This document shows, piece after piece, positions 23,266-34,460 of a stretch of 64,000 nucleotides of DNA; position 1 is the stretch's first letter; the number at the start of each line of letters is the position of its first letter. Location of the stretch: NCBI RefSeq assembly GCF_958979055.1, contig NC_084897.1:20437628-20501627 (forward strand), read 5' to 3'. This stretch comes from Alnus glutinosa (Eukaryota > Streptophyta > Magnoliopsida > Fagales > Betulaceae). The notes beneath the pieces were generated by a model. The model worked only from the letters and a program-made list of their open reading frames with translations. It was not told where the DNA came from and did no database searches. The position numbers and the translations under genes are program-made.

Positions 23266-23922
23266 AAGTACCTTTCTCTCTCTCTCTCTCTCTCTCATCG
23301 TTGTTTGGTTGCCCAGAAAATGCAGAAAAGGAAAAGAAAAGAAAGGAAATTATTTGTCGATATATATCCAATAAATTTTGTCCATCTACAAAATCATTTT
23401 TGCGGCGGGCAAGTGCGGACGAGATTTTACGAAAATTTGAGAGTGAAATGTTCATTTTCTCTTTCTATTCCTTCTTTTCTTGTCGTCCAAACAGATATAA
23501 AAGTTTGTGTCCTTTCCTTTGGTCAAATCGAGGCTTCAGATTTCCTATAGAACTTTGAGATATTGTTTCGAATTGTTTCCTCTTCACTCTGTTTGGTTGC
23601 CAAGAAATGGAAGGAAAGGAAAGCGGGACTTGAATATATTCTTAATACGCGTATTCAGCTCAATAAATACAAGCTTTCGATCTATTACGAAACTAGATTG
23701 CTTCAATTTTGTACTCCAACTTTCATTTTTTTTTTCTTTTCTCTGGATTTCACAGCATCCAAGCAGTGGTCCATATCACTTTTTTCGTTTTTATTTTTCA
23801 ACTGATTCTGTTATTGGTTGACGTTGCAATGTAGATGTGAACTAATTCGTAATCTCTCATTCTATTGTTTTCAGGTTTGAATCAAATTTTTAGGAAATTG
23901 AGCTTTTTCGCACCACGAAACT
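23266..23922 (+). promoter_or_regulatory. Probable KIN-1 promoter-proximal and 5' untranslated region
   Basis: Sequence between the duplicated upstream unit and the KIN-1 ATG at 23923. It has a (CT)n tract at 23275-23296, common in plant leaders, and a possible 3' splice site (ATTGTTTTCAG) at 23864-23874 that could end a leader intron. The open frames in it are not protein-like. Confidence 0.4.
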
Positions 23923-26900
23923 ATGTCAAATATAACGGTCTGTGCTCGCTTCAGGCCTCTGAGTTCGAAAGAGAAAAGAGATCATGGTGATAGTGTCTGT
24001 ATTCGACGCATAGACACTGAGACTTTCTTTTTCAAGGTCTCAGTTTGCTGGACTTTTTATCACAGACATTTTTTTACTTAATTTTTCAGTAATGACCGTG
24101 CATCTGAATCTGATTGTTTTTGCAATTTGAATTCATATGTGTGCGTGTATGCATGTGAATTTGATTGTTAAGCAATTTGTATAAATGTGTTGTAGGATGA
24201 GAAGGAGGAAGATTTCACTTTCAGCTTCGATAGGGTATTCTATGAGGAATCTGAGCAAGCTGAGATCTATGAATTTCTAGCTTTGCCTATCGTTCGAGGT
24301 ACATCTCATAACTTTAGTCTGCTAAGAAAATAGAGGAAAGCAGTAGAGTACTTTGCATCTGATAACTCAGAAACTTCATCAGCACAATCCTTAATTATAC
24401 TCATCTTCATTGTTACAAAATTGAGGGAAGGTTTTAACTGATTGGAAATTGATTGTTTACAAATAGTATATCTATGCACTATGCAGCTATAAATAAAATC
24501 TTCTTCTTATGCTCTGCTTTTGGACCATATATGATTGGCTCATTGAAACAGATGCTGTTAATGCAATCAACGGGACGATTATTACTTATGGACAGGTAAC
24601 ATGTAGTTAGTTGCGTAAAAATTGTTCCAAAGGCTTACTTTTCTCTGTTAAATTTTTAGTGATCTGTAATTTCTGCATGCCTCCTTTTATCACATATACA
24701 ATCGTCTGGACTTTGTATATACATGGCAATTGACACATATGCAAACATTGCTACTTTCTTTATGGGCTGAGAAGACTGGATATGTTTGCTCTCCAAGCAG
24801 GCATTAAACAAATTACAGTTCAGATATCTTGAGACCACAATTCATTTCCCTTATGGGCACTAGTTAAAAAAGATAAAAGATTTCACCACTATCACTGTAA
24901 ATCTTTGCATTTTGTGTTCCATTTAGTGAATTGAACTGCTAAATAAAGATTAGATTCAAACAAGTTCCTGTGGAATCACAAAGTATTTGTTTTCCTCACT
25001 TGCACATCCACAGGTTATGATGCAAAGCTCATAGAATGACACTTTTTCTGCCATACATTCTTCAGTTGATTTGTAACTTAAGTTGCCGATCATTTGACTG
25101 ATGTTCTAATTTGATGAACTTTGTTTATGCCATTGGTGATAGACTGGAGCTGGAAAGACGTATAGTATGGAGGTAAAGTCACAAGCATATTCTAGAAATG
25201 ATTGTTACGGCCGGATGTTGAATAAAGCTTTTACATGATGCCATTTTGGATCAGGGGCCTGGCGTTCTAGAATGTAACGAGAAGAAGAAAGGGATACTTC
25301 CAAGAGTAGTAGATGGACTTTTTGAGCATATTAAATCTTTTGATAAAATCGCAAAATACTCTATCAAGTTGTCAATGGTACTGGGACACTTACATTCCTT
25401 TATCGTGCACTAGGGGCTAGCATTGGCTATAATGTCAATATTTTTTACTAATTGTAATTTTTTCAATCTATTGTGGTTCTTCCAGGTAGAGATCTACATG
25501 GAAAAAGTAAGGTACTTACCTCCCAAATGCAATTAAACTCAGAATACATGATTCTTCTAACTGTGATGGTTGATTCCCCATACTTTGACACATCTTAATA
25601 GTTTTGATTATACCTGTACTTTCTTGAAAACATTCGAGGATGTTACGTCAGTCTTGAGCTTTACTGATCTTTCCTACACATTACTCAGGGACCTCCTTGA
25701 TTTATCCAAGGACCATATACAGATTAAGGAGAGCAAAGCACAAGGGATATTGTTGTCTGGAGCAACAGAGGTGAGCATGTCTTTTGTAAAAGCTCTCTGT
25801 GCACCATCTTATATATGATAATAACAATTGTGCAATTTTGTTTATACTTGTCGTCCTAATTTTCAAATATGATGCAGCTGTGCCATAACCATAACCTGGC
25901 TTCAAATCCCCAATATGCTTGAATACCACTTTCACAAGTTTGTTTGTAGAAATACATGCACACATGCCCACACACATACACAACTCAAGAAAGTTCACAA
26001 ATGTATCAACAAAAACACCAGAGCAGTCAGGCTTGTCTTATTCAAGATATCCATCACAAATCATTGTCAGCAGAAGGATAATTTGATCAAAACATCTTCA
26101 TTCTCTATAAAGTTTCATTAGTTTTTTCCTTCTAAATCTCCGAACCAATTATATCACTACAACTAATTATCTAAATATGATAAAATTCGTAAATGAAATT
26201 AGATCCATTTTGTTTATATCTTTTGATGTTAGATTTTTCCGTAAGTTTATGCAACTGTTTCCCAATTGTAAGAGCCTTCCCTTTCCAGATCTCTATTCTG
26301 GACCATGCACAAGCATTAGAAAGCCTATCGGTAAGTCAAGAACTGCTTGAGGATTTTGTTGTATATTTTATTTTTATTGCTGACTTCGGAAATGCACAGA
26401 CTGGGATAGCTAACAGAGCAGTTGGAGAGACCCGTATCCTGCTTTACTTTTCTTTTTCAATTCTTTGTATTTCTTAATTACGCAATGTATCAAAAGCCCG
26501 TTTCCTGGGTGGAAGTAATGTTGGCTCTTTGTGACTAAATCTTCTATCCAAGCCTTAGCATAGACAGAAATGAACATGGCCAGCAGTAGAAGTCATTCTG
26601 TTTACATGTTCACAGTCCAACAAGAAGTAATTGGCGACAAGAGGTAGTATTTCTTGAATCAGTTCTAGAATTTTAATGATTAAATTTTGAAAATTTCAAA
26701 ACTATGGACAGAGTGAACCCTGGGAAACTAGTCCTTGTGGACTTGGCAGGATCAGAGAAAGTGGAGAAAACGGGGGCTGAAGGGAAAGTTCTTGAAGAAG
26801 CTAAAATGATCAACAAGTCCCTCTCAGCCCTTGGGAATGTTATAAATGCTTTGACATGTGGCTCAGGCAGAGCGAACCACATCCCATATCGTGATTCCAA

Positions 26901-28168
26901 GCTTACTCGGATTCTTCAGGATGCACTTGTTAGTTTCTCACCCTTCTGTCCTCATCCTAACAATATCAATTTGTAGCTAAGATCTGATCTGCAGCTCTCT
27001 TCTTGCAGGGTGGGAACTCCAGAACTGCTTTATTGTGTTGTTGCTCCCCCAGCTCTTCAAATGCATCAGAGAGCCTATCCACTCTACGTTTTGGTGGGAG
27101 GTGCTAATTCAAATTCTTTTAGTGTTAAGGCCACAGTAAACCATATTAATTATTATCATTGCTAAGATTTACCGGGTTTTAAAATGACACTTTTCTTATA
27201 TTTCTGAAGGATTACTTTATGGATCTGATTTCTTTATAGTAACATATATTAATTTACATAATTCACCAACTTTTTTTAGTTTTGAAAAACTTGAAATCAT
27301 TCCAAAGAAATGCAACTTTTTCTAATTATCGACATGAACTCAGCTTTGGGTTCTGGAGATGAACATTCTTTGGTTGAATTTTAACATCATAGTTCTGTTT
27401 GTGTAAATGGAAACTGGGGCAGGGCAAAGCATATCAAATCATCACCACGCGTTAACTGCAATGATGATAAACGTGCTAAGAAGCACGAAGTTCTCTATCC
27501 AAATAAAGATGAATCATGTGAGAGAATTTTAAACAAGGTTAGAAGTATTCTGTGAAACTCTTAATATGACCTACTGTAGTACATTTTCAAAGTTTTACAT
27601 GACTTGCAGTTTCTTAAACAACTTTCACTCATATAGTTGAGGGAGAGATTGGATATTGAAGATGTGAAAGTACTGGAAGAGTTGTTCATACTTGAGGGAA
27701 TTTTCTTTGATCCTTATTCAGTTGAAGAGCTGGAATCAGTTTATGAAGATGTTACTTTACGGACAATGTCCTTGTTACAACACGAGTTGCAAGAGCTTGT
27801 GCCTAATTTTGAAGAGGTAAGTGATAATTTTTCACAATTAAGTTTATGAAATAGGGGCTTGTAAGCATCATTTCAATGAGCTTTGGTTGCACTAATCCTT
27901 TTACTAATTAAGAGAGATTTCAGATAATGAGAATTTGAACAATCTAAAGCATATATATATGTACTGATACACCTAAGCTATAAGATGTTATATTTTACAG
28001 CTTAAGAGGGAGAACAAGGCTCTCAAAGCCAGAATAGCAGCCCTTGAAAGGCTTGATGCACTCCGCAAAGAAGACGGCGTAATTTCAAATCTTCTGCATA
28101 AGATTTCAGGCATTATCCGTTTCTTCATTTTCTGGGGGTCATTCTCCTCCGTCAAGACGCTGAAATGA
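23923..28168 (+). CDS. KIN-1: Kinesin-like protein KIN-1
   Basis: Fifteen coding exons (23923-24036, 24196-24298, 24552-24595, 25143-25172, 25255-25377, 25486-25511, 25689-25770, 26289-26330, 26400-26433, 26568-26643, 26712-26928, 27009-27100, 27423-27537, 27637-27816, 28001-28168) join in phase to 481 codons plus TGA. The motor domain fills residues 1 to about 330: [10 protein letters not shown] at the N-terminus, P-loop [25 protein letters not shown], switch [10 protein letters not shown], switch [44 protein letters not shown] and [18 protein letters not shown] short coiled-coil-prone tail ([22 protein letters not shown]) and a hydrophobic end ([14 protein letters not shown]) follow. The N-terminal motor suggests a plus-end-directed microtubule motor. 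Plant KIN-1 members act in meiosis and gamete formation. Length fits the family (about 470 aa). No lesion was seen. Confidence 0.93.
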
Positions 28169-29248
28169 AGAATTTATTGCCATTTCAAGGTACTGTACGT
28201 CTCGGACACGCAGAAGGTATATACACCATACAAGCATCGGAAGTGCATAAATAGAAGAAACAATATTTTTTACAGATATCGGGATGGCTAGATGACTTTG
28301 ACCATATGATCTGCTGCATTCTCCTAAAACGGAAACAAAATAATAATATAAAGCACAGATATTATGTAAAAAGCGTTTGGGAGAGAATCAGTTAGAGAAT
28401 AAAGAGTCCACCAATAGTATGTTAATTAATATACATATTTAAACATCATTAATTATAGCCCAAAAATTTAAACTAAGGGGTTTAGGTTCAATTAGGTATA
28501 TTAACTAATATTTTTCTTTATACTTTCTCTACGTGAGACACAACATTCAAACATGCACTCACAACAAAAAGTATGAGCTTAGCCATCCAAAATGACCTAA
28601 TAAACAGGGCAATTATTGGATTTTTACTTCCAAGTAATAAAATCACTGGACAGGGGTGCCTGACAGGACTTGTCAATTCAACTATATATACAAATGATAT
28701 TATTCATATTTTGCCCTATGTGGGGTGGCCTGCCTGATGGTATGTTGCATGATTTAGCATCTCGATCATATATACTTATGGACATCCTTGTAAATGATCA
28801 ACGAGTACACAATATGACGATGACCTCTCAAGCCATAATTATTGCAATTCTATATGTTGTCTTTCAATGAGATGCTTTGATTTGTTTATGTGACTGGGAT
28901 GGTTGTATGCGCGCGTGTTTAGCATTCAAGTGAATATAGTCTTTATTGCTAGCTCATATCAAAGAAACTAGTTCGTTAAGATTAATTAGTGAAAGGTGAG
29001 CTCAATTGAGCAGATTCTTGACACAAGAAATAAAGGCTAGCCAGCTTGAACCGGCCGTCCAATATTGAATCAGACGACTTTTATCGCAAATCTCATATTA
29101 TTTATAATGAACATGATACAATTTAAAGATTAAAGAAAAAAGAAAGTTGAAAACCCAGCAAAAGTACATGTAACAGGAAAGAAAAAAGAAGAAAGCGCAG
29201 CCGATTCTTCCAAAGTTGGCTTCACCACATATACTCGTCTCGATGGTA
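28169..29248. other. KIN-1 3' region and intergenic DNA
   Basis: No gene is supported. The open frame at 28670 has no recognisable family. The sequence is AT-rich with no clear element ends. Confidence 0.4.
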
Positions 29249-29806
29249 TCAAAACATCTCTCTAATATGACCCAATTCCACCCTAGCTTCACGAACACGT
29301 CGATACTTGCATGGCATTTCATGCTTACGATGATGGGCAATTTTTGGCAAACACTTTTTAGTAACCTTGTATGTGTGGTTTGCCTGGAAAGAAGCCTTGT
29401 AGTTATGGTTGAAATCTTCAACTTTCTTCCTTTCGCTCTTACGGTTATGGCTTTGCTTGACATGATGAACATATTCTTGAGAGCAGTTTTGAGCACCGAC
29501 CTTAAGCTTCTTGTTGTGGCCAAAAGCTTCAACCTTTTCCCGACGAAAATAAGGTTTGATTTTCTCAGCTTGCTCATGATCATCAGAGAACAAGAAAGAG
29601 TAGTCCCTTGAATACTTCAACTTTCTGATCTTCTCGTTTAACTCTTCCTGGGTAAGCCCTAGGCTTTTGATAAAAGAGGCAAGACACGACCTCCTGATCT
29701 TCTTGTTACGCACAAGCTTGGTTCTTGGTCGTGTGGGCACATGAAGAACTTTTTTTATCCCATGTTCACCAACAATATTGGGATGCATTATCATGCTGAT
29801 CTTCAT
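29249..29806 (-). CDS. Unrecognised Lys/His-rich protein
   Basis: A single open frame of 185 codons runs from the ATG at 29806 to a stop at 29249. I do not recognise the family. The product is very basic, with many Lys, Arg and His, repeated K-V-E-x-F-(G/N)-H-N blocks (KVEAFGHNKK and KVEDFNHNYK) and an acidic patch (FLFSDDHEQAEK). No signal peptide or membrane span is visible. The composition suggests a nuclear or RNA/DNA-associated protein, but that is a guess. It may also be a fragment of a larger gene. It is divergent from the J-domain gene, 568 bases away. Confidence 0.45.
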   Translation of the reverse strand: MKISMIMHPNIVGEHGIKKVLHVPTRPRTKLVRNKKIRRSCLASFIKSLGLTQEELNEKIRKLKYSRDYSFLFSDDHEQAEKIKPYFRREKVEAFGHNKKLKVGAQNCSQEYVHHVKQSHNRKSERKKVEDFNHNYKASFQANHTYKVTKKCLPKIAHHRKHEMPCKYRRVREARVELGHIREMF

Positions 29807-30374
29807 TAGAAATGGCCAACAAAGAGTACTGATCAAATGAGTGTTGCAGTGATCGAAGGCGTAGGCTAGGGTTGGTGTGATTGTTTATACACGGATACAC
29901 CGACTCTCTTTGGCTGGGATTTCCTATTTCGACTTGGAGTATCCTAAACCGACTATCTGTAGCCTATCAGATATCGATTGGGTTTCCTAATTAATTCTGA
30001 TAAGAACAATACACCGACTCTCTTTGGCTGGGACGTTTGTTTGCCAAGGGTAAAATTGAGACGAGTGAAAATCTCAGGCATGCGGGCACTTGCTAAAACG
30101 CGTTTTTTAGTTCTAATGCCTTGAGGCTATCTCCCTCAACGGCTATTTTACATACACTGGGCAGTGGGCATTCGCCTAACTAGGGCAAATGAGAGACGAG
30201 CGTGCCCTATTCTACTACGGAAAGCAAAAGTGAGCGGGGTCAGCGGGGTCACCGGGCACTCTCTTACTTGACTAACACGCTTTGCCCAGAAAAAGAAACC
30301 CTCTTTATATTGCATAGTTCTTGTTCTTGCTCTTGCGTTCTTCCTCCCGTTCGATCTTGTTCTTGTTTGAAGCG
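29807..30374. promoter_or_regulatory. Divergent spacer with 24-bp direct repeats
   Basis: ATACACCGACTCTCTTTGGC plus TGGGA occurs at about 29895-29919 and 30009-30033. Between them are related words (CCGACTATCTGTAGCC). A TTTATATTG motif near 30304 lies about 65 bases before the J-domain ATG and could serve as its TATA element. Confidence 0.4.
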
Positions 30375-30824
30375 ATGACAGATGTGATGCTTGACTACGC
30401 CCAGGAGAAATTTATGGAGGGCAAAGTAAGAGAGGCCTTCGATCTTGCGAGTTCGGCCAAGATTCTTGATCCTTTCTTTGGTAGCGTCGACAGGTACTAC
30501 GCCGTCTTCCGTGTCCACTACGAGGCCACGAAGAGGAACAAGTTTGGGCAGCCCGATCTCTACGCCCTTCTCGGCTTGAAGGCTGACCCATCTCTCAGCA
30601 GCGATGCCATCTCCCACGCCTTCTGCAAGTTGGTGAAGCTGGTGCACCCCGACAGGTTCTGCTCGCCTGCGGCGCCAGGTGCTCTTCGCCTCATCACCAA
30701 CGCCTGGGAGGTCCTCAACGACGAGACGACTCGAATGGCGTACGATGTTCGCATGGGTCTTCGTCCGCCGCCTCATCACCAACGCCCACTCCATGGGATC
30801 ACTACAAGATGCATGTGCGCCTAA
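30375..30824 (+). CDS. Small J-domain (DnaJ-type) protein
   Basis: An intronless frame from the ATG at 30375 encodes 149 residues. An upstream in-frame extension exists but starts without ATG. Residues 1-45 form an alpha-helical lead (EKFMEGKVREAFDLASSAKI) like that of plant J-proteins with an N-terminal TPR-like helix pair. The J-domain spans about 57-125: PDLYALLGLKADPSLSSDAI, the invariant HPD within KLVHPDRF, and ALRLITNAWEVLNDETTRMAYD. HPD is the site that stimulates Hsp70 ATPase, so the product is probably an Hsp70 co-chaperone in cytosol or nucleus. There is no Gly/Phe or zinc region. It is GC-richer than its surroundings, which with the lack of introns may mean a retrogene origin. Confidence 0.82.
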   Translation: MTDVMLDYAQEKFMEGKVREAFDLASSAKILDPFFGSVDRYYAVFRVHYEATKRNKFGQPDLYALLGLKADPSLSSDAISHAFCKLVKLVHPDRFCSPAAPGALRLITNAWEVLNDETTRMAYDVRMGLRPPPHHQRPLHGITTRCMCA

Positions 30825-31250
30825 TGCCGAGGATGATGTGGGTCGGGCCGTTCGTGTCAAAAGGCTCAAGCCCTATCTAGGGTTGATCAAGATTTCATCT
30901 TTTAATTTGTTTTCTTGCTGGCTACGTAGAAGGATCAAAATGGTTAGGGTTTCATGTACATGTGTAGAAGGATGGATATGATTAGGGTTTCTTGCATGGG
31001 AAAAGATTGAAGATTAAGTAACTTTAGAGTCAGTTTTTATTTTCTTGCTCGATCTGTATTGTGGAACATGTTGTTCTATTAATTGCAGTGTAGAAGGATA
31101 GATGTGATTAGGGTTTCGATCAGGGAAAAATATTCAAGATCGATTAAGGCAATTAGGGCTATTGATTCTATATATTGTAAACTATCGGATTACATATATA
31201 AAGATAGTTTATTTCCTTTTATATTAATACTTAATTTGCGATTCTACAAT
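30825..31250. repeat. Short direct repeats 3' of the J-domain gene
   Basis: GTAGAAGGAT-(A/G)-GAT-(A/G)-TGATTAGGGTTTC recurs at about 30925, 30963 and 31091, each followed by a GGGAAAA-AGATT-like tail. There is no coding role. This is probably a local duplication in the 3' UTR or just beyond it. Confidence 0.5.
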
Positions 31251-31952
31251 TGACCCCTATCTGTAATTAATAATTACTTTGATGGCTAACTTTGATGATC
31301 GATCAATTAATTAAATTAATTAAGACAACATACAAATCAATTAGGAGATTAATTCCTACAACCAAAATCAGCGTCCGTGTTATTTCCAAAAGACTAATTA
31401 GATCCAAAACATTAGGACACGTAGTTTGTTGCGTAGATTCACCGTCAATATTATGAACAATTAATTTATTTTGCTGCTCGCCATGAATAGAAAACACCTT
31501 CTGATTTTTATTTTATTTTTTTTTTTTTTTATTGTCCTATGAATTATCTCCATTATTTTTAGTTTGCTCCATAACGATACTTTTTAGAAAAATGCTCTGA
31601 GTACTTAAAATTTTACGAAAAGAAGGTTACCAAATGACGTGGATTTGATGTGGCTCAAGAAAATAAAAATCAAAAGGCGCAAAGATAGAGAGAGAGAGAG
31701 AGAGGGAATGGCGGTGGTCTCTTGGCTAGTGGTTGGTGGCTACTCTTCGAGCAGCGATTTTGAAAAATTTGGAAAATATATATATATATATTTTTTTCAA
31801 AAATAGGGAAAAGTGGAGGGAATCAAGATGCATGTTAGTTGTTTTTAATGTTTTAATTAAGTTTTTTTCTTTTCTAAAAAAAAGTAATAATAATAATTAG
31901 TTGCCACGTGAACGGGAGAGTATGACGAAAATGAGACAAGGGTCTCACATAT

Positions 31953-32116
31953 GAGTAATGCTACATATAACTTTTATGTCATCTTTTTGTCCTCTTAAAA
32001 TTGATGTGACTCTTAAAATTACTATTAGATCAAAATTTAATAATTATTTATCATAAATTCAATAATTCTTAAAGACAAAAAAATAATCATAAAGATGATA
32101 TGTACTTATTTGTGTG
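31953..32116. mobile_element. Probable MITE of the GAGTAATGCTA family
   Basis: It starts TAATGCTACATATAACTTTT and the reverse complement of its right part reads AAGTACATATCATCTTTATG. The inverted arms are imperfect. Confidence 0.45.
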
Positions 32117-33744
32117 CCACGCAGAAAATGCTCCAACTGCTACGAGAAAAAATCAGAAGGACAGATTGATTCTCTGTAAAGTGACACGCTTTTGATCTCT
32201 TGTAAAATAAGAAAGGACAGTTTTATTTCGATCTATTGGTAAAAGACTCTTATTTTCATGTTGGACTAATAGTTGTTAATGGTGTTATTTAAAATTTTCG
32301 TTAAAAAAAAATAAAAATCATATGATGTAATATAAAATTAATAAAAAGTTTTTTTGTTAATATTTTGTAATAAAAATGATTTGTTAATGATTTGACTTCT
32401 TCAATTTGAAAGGAACATTAATTAATCATCGTAGCTAATTATTTATGTTCAACAAACAATTAATTATTAGGAAAAGACAATTTTTTTTTTCTTCTTCTTC
32501 ATCTCGAAGGATCAGGGTAACCCAATTTTTATTTGATCAAGTAAATTTTGTAAGTAATTTCTCACAATCATCTGTCATAATTTTGAATTAGGATTTCATA
32601 CAATTTCAAAAAAAATTGAGATTTTTAAATTTCTTTGAAATCAAGCTATTTTTTACATCAAAATGACGTGAAAAATGCTGCATATTAAAGATATGACATG
32701 TTAACAATGAAAAAAAAAAAATCATTTCAAAAGATTTTTCTTACACTTTATGTCGTATAAAAGCTTTAAACAAAAAACTGTCTTTCAATTTAATAAAAAG
32801 AAGCGTCTTTTTAAAAGTGAAGAAAAAGCCTTTTTGAATGATTTTTTTTTTTTTTTTTTTTTTTATTTCATTGTAAACATGTCATATCTTTAATATGCAG
32901 CATTTTTCATGTCATTTCAATGTAAAAAAATGTATTGATTTCTCAAATTTCTTTAAAATTATAGGTAATTTTAATTTTTAAATTCTCTCAAATTTAAACA
33001 AATAATTATAAAAATCATAATCCCATGTAGAAATCTGCATGCTCTGACATTCGCGGGATAAGGACCCAAAAATAATTGCAGCAAATCTACATCATTCGAG
33101 CTAGCTAGGGGGAACATTGACGGTCCACATGGACAACTGTTTTCCTTTTGACCGTTCATCCTCAACATCTCTATCTCTCAAATTAAGATTAAAAATGAGA
33201 TTCGCTTATTTGACTAGGTAAGTCTCGTATGTAATGTCTCACAATTATCTATCCTAAATCCTAATCTCTTGCACATATCGGTTCTACAAAGTTCACGTAC
33301 ATCTAGTAAAATCAAAAGTAAGGGTGTAAAATCGGCTAACTATAACTGGTCGGTAATCAGTTACTGATAATTGGGTAACCGTCCCTATCAAAGCGGTTAC
33401 TTGTTTTAAAAAATTTGAAACAGGATATATATATATATATATATATACAAAATTAAGATAATAAAATTTAGGATTTTACACTTTCACTTATATTTCGATT
33501 TAGGCCAACATATTAGGCAAAAAAAAAGGTTGAAACGATTTTTTAAAGAGCTAAAAAAGGTCTAAATTAAGCCCAAAAGACCCATTTTTTTTTTAATTTT
33601 TTAAATAATCGCCAAAGTAGCTATTCTCTAACATATTCTTTATTCTACTATTTATTTTGTGTGAAAGAGAATGCGAAAGAAAGAGGGAGAGAGAGAGTGT
33701 GTGAAAGAATGAAAGGAAGAGAGAGAAAATAATAAAAAACTATT
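32117..33744. other. Intergenic, AT-rich
   Basis: No gene is seen. CATTTCAAAAGATTTTTCTT (about 32724) and the inverted words around 32690-32700 and 32879-32920 (TAAAGATATGACATG / CATGTCATATCTTTA, GCATATTAAAG / CTTTAATATGC) mark a roughly 260-bp imperfect palindrome centred near 32790, probably another MITE. An (AT)n tract lies at 33424-33448. Confidence 0.5.
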
Positions 33745-33840
33745 TTTATTTTTATTTTTGACATGTTCACACAAGAGATATAGGATTCAAACTAGTGATT
33801 TCCGCTTCATAAGATGTGGTCCCTAGCCAATTGAGTTATC
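33745..33840 (-). mobile_element. tRNA-derived SINE (decayed)
   Basis: On the minus strand the tRNA-like head (ATAACTCAATTGGCTAGGGA, CATCTTATGAAGCGGAAATC, AGTTTGAATCC) matches the copy at 21370-21505, with an A-rich end on the same side. Confidence 0.55.
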
Positions 33841-33865
33841 TCTTATGCACCAATAAAAAACTATT

Positions 33866-34379
33866 TGGCCTCGTTTGGTTTGCGGAATGGCTATTCCATT
33901 AGGAAAATGAATAGTCATTCCTAGGAATAGAAGGTGGCGGAATGGAATGGTTATTCCTAATCTTTAGTTTGGTAAGAATACATAAATTTTAATTGGAATT
34001 CAATCAAAATTACTAAAAAAACCCCACATTTTTTTAAAAAAAAAAATAAAAGAAAGAAAACCCATGGGTGGCGGACCACCCACTGATTCGCTTCGGGGGT
34101 GGCCGCACCACCCCCGACTCCATATATTGGCTGGCCGGCCAGCTTGTTAAGAGTTTGGTTTTTTTTTTTTTTTTTTTTTTTTAAATATAAATAAATGCTT
34201 TTTTCTGGAAAATATTGCATTTACCCCAAGGAATAGGTATTCCTCTTCCTTTACGAAGAGATATTCCAATGGGAATACCTATTCCAAGGAATAGGCCCCT
34301 ACCAAACAAAAGAATGACTATTCCATAAGAATTGCCATTCCATTCTAGGGGTCTATTCTGCGTCCCAAACGAAGCCAAA
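33866..34379. mobile_element. TIR element, TTTGGCCTCGTTTGG ends
   Basis: The left end (TTTGGCCTCGTTTGGTTTGC) and the reverse complement of the right end (ATTTGGCTTCGTTTGGGACG) are inverted repeats. Both arms continue with GGAATGG/ATTCC words. The core has a T-run and no coding capacity. Target duplication is unclear. Confidence 0.6.
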
Positions 34380-34460
34380 TGTAGTGTAAATAGTGACTAG
34401 ACTTTTCTACTTATTTACTATTCACACTAGAAGAAAAAAATATATTCTGCCTATCCTGTT

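Noticed and set aside
23082-23821. Several frames in the KIN-1 upstream region
   Set aside because: They lie in the duplicated upstream unit and leader, are Ser/Phe/Lys-rich by composition, and do not join the KIN-1 frame.
29098-29611. Two further frames over the basic ORF at 29.2-29.8 kb
   Set aside because: They overlap the longer minus-strand frame and have no family signal; at most one of the frames can be real and the 29806 start is the best formed.
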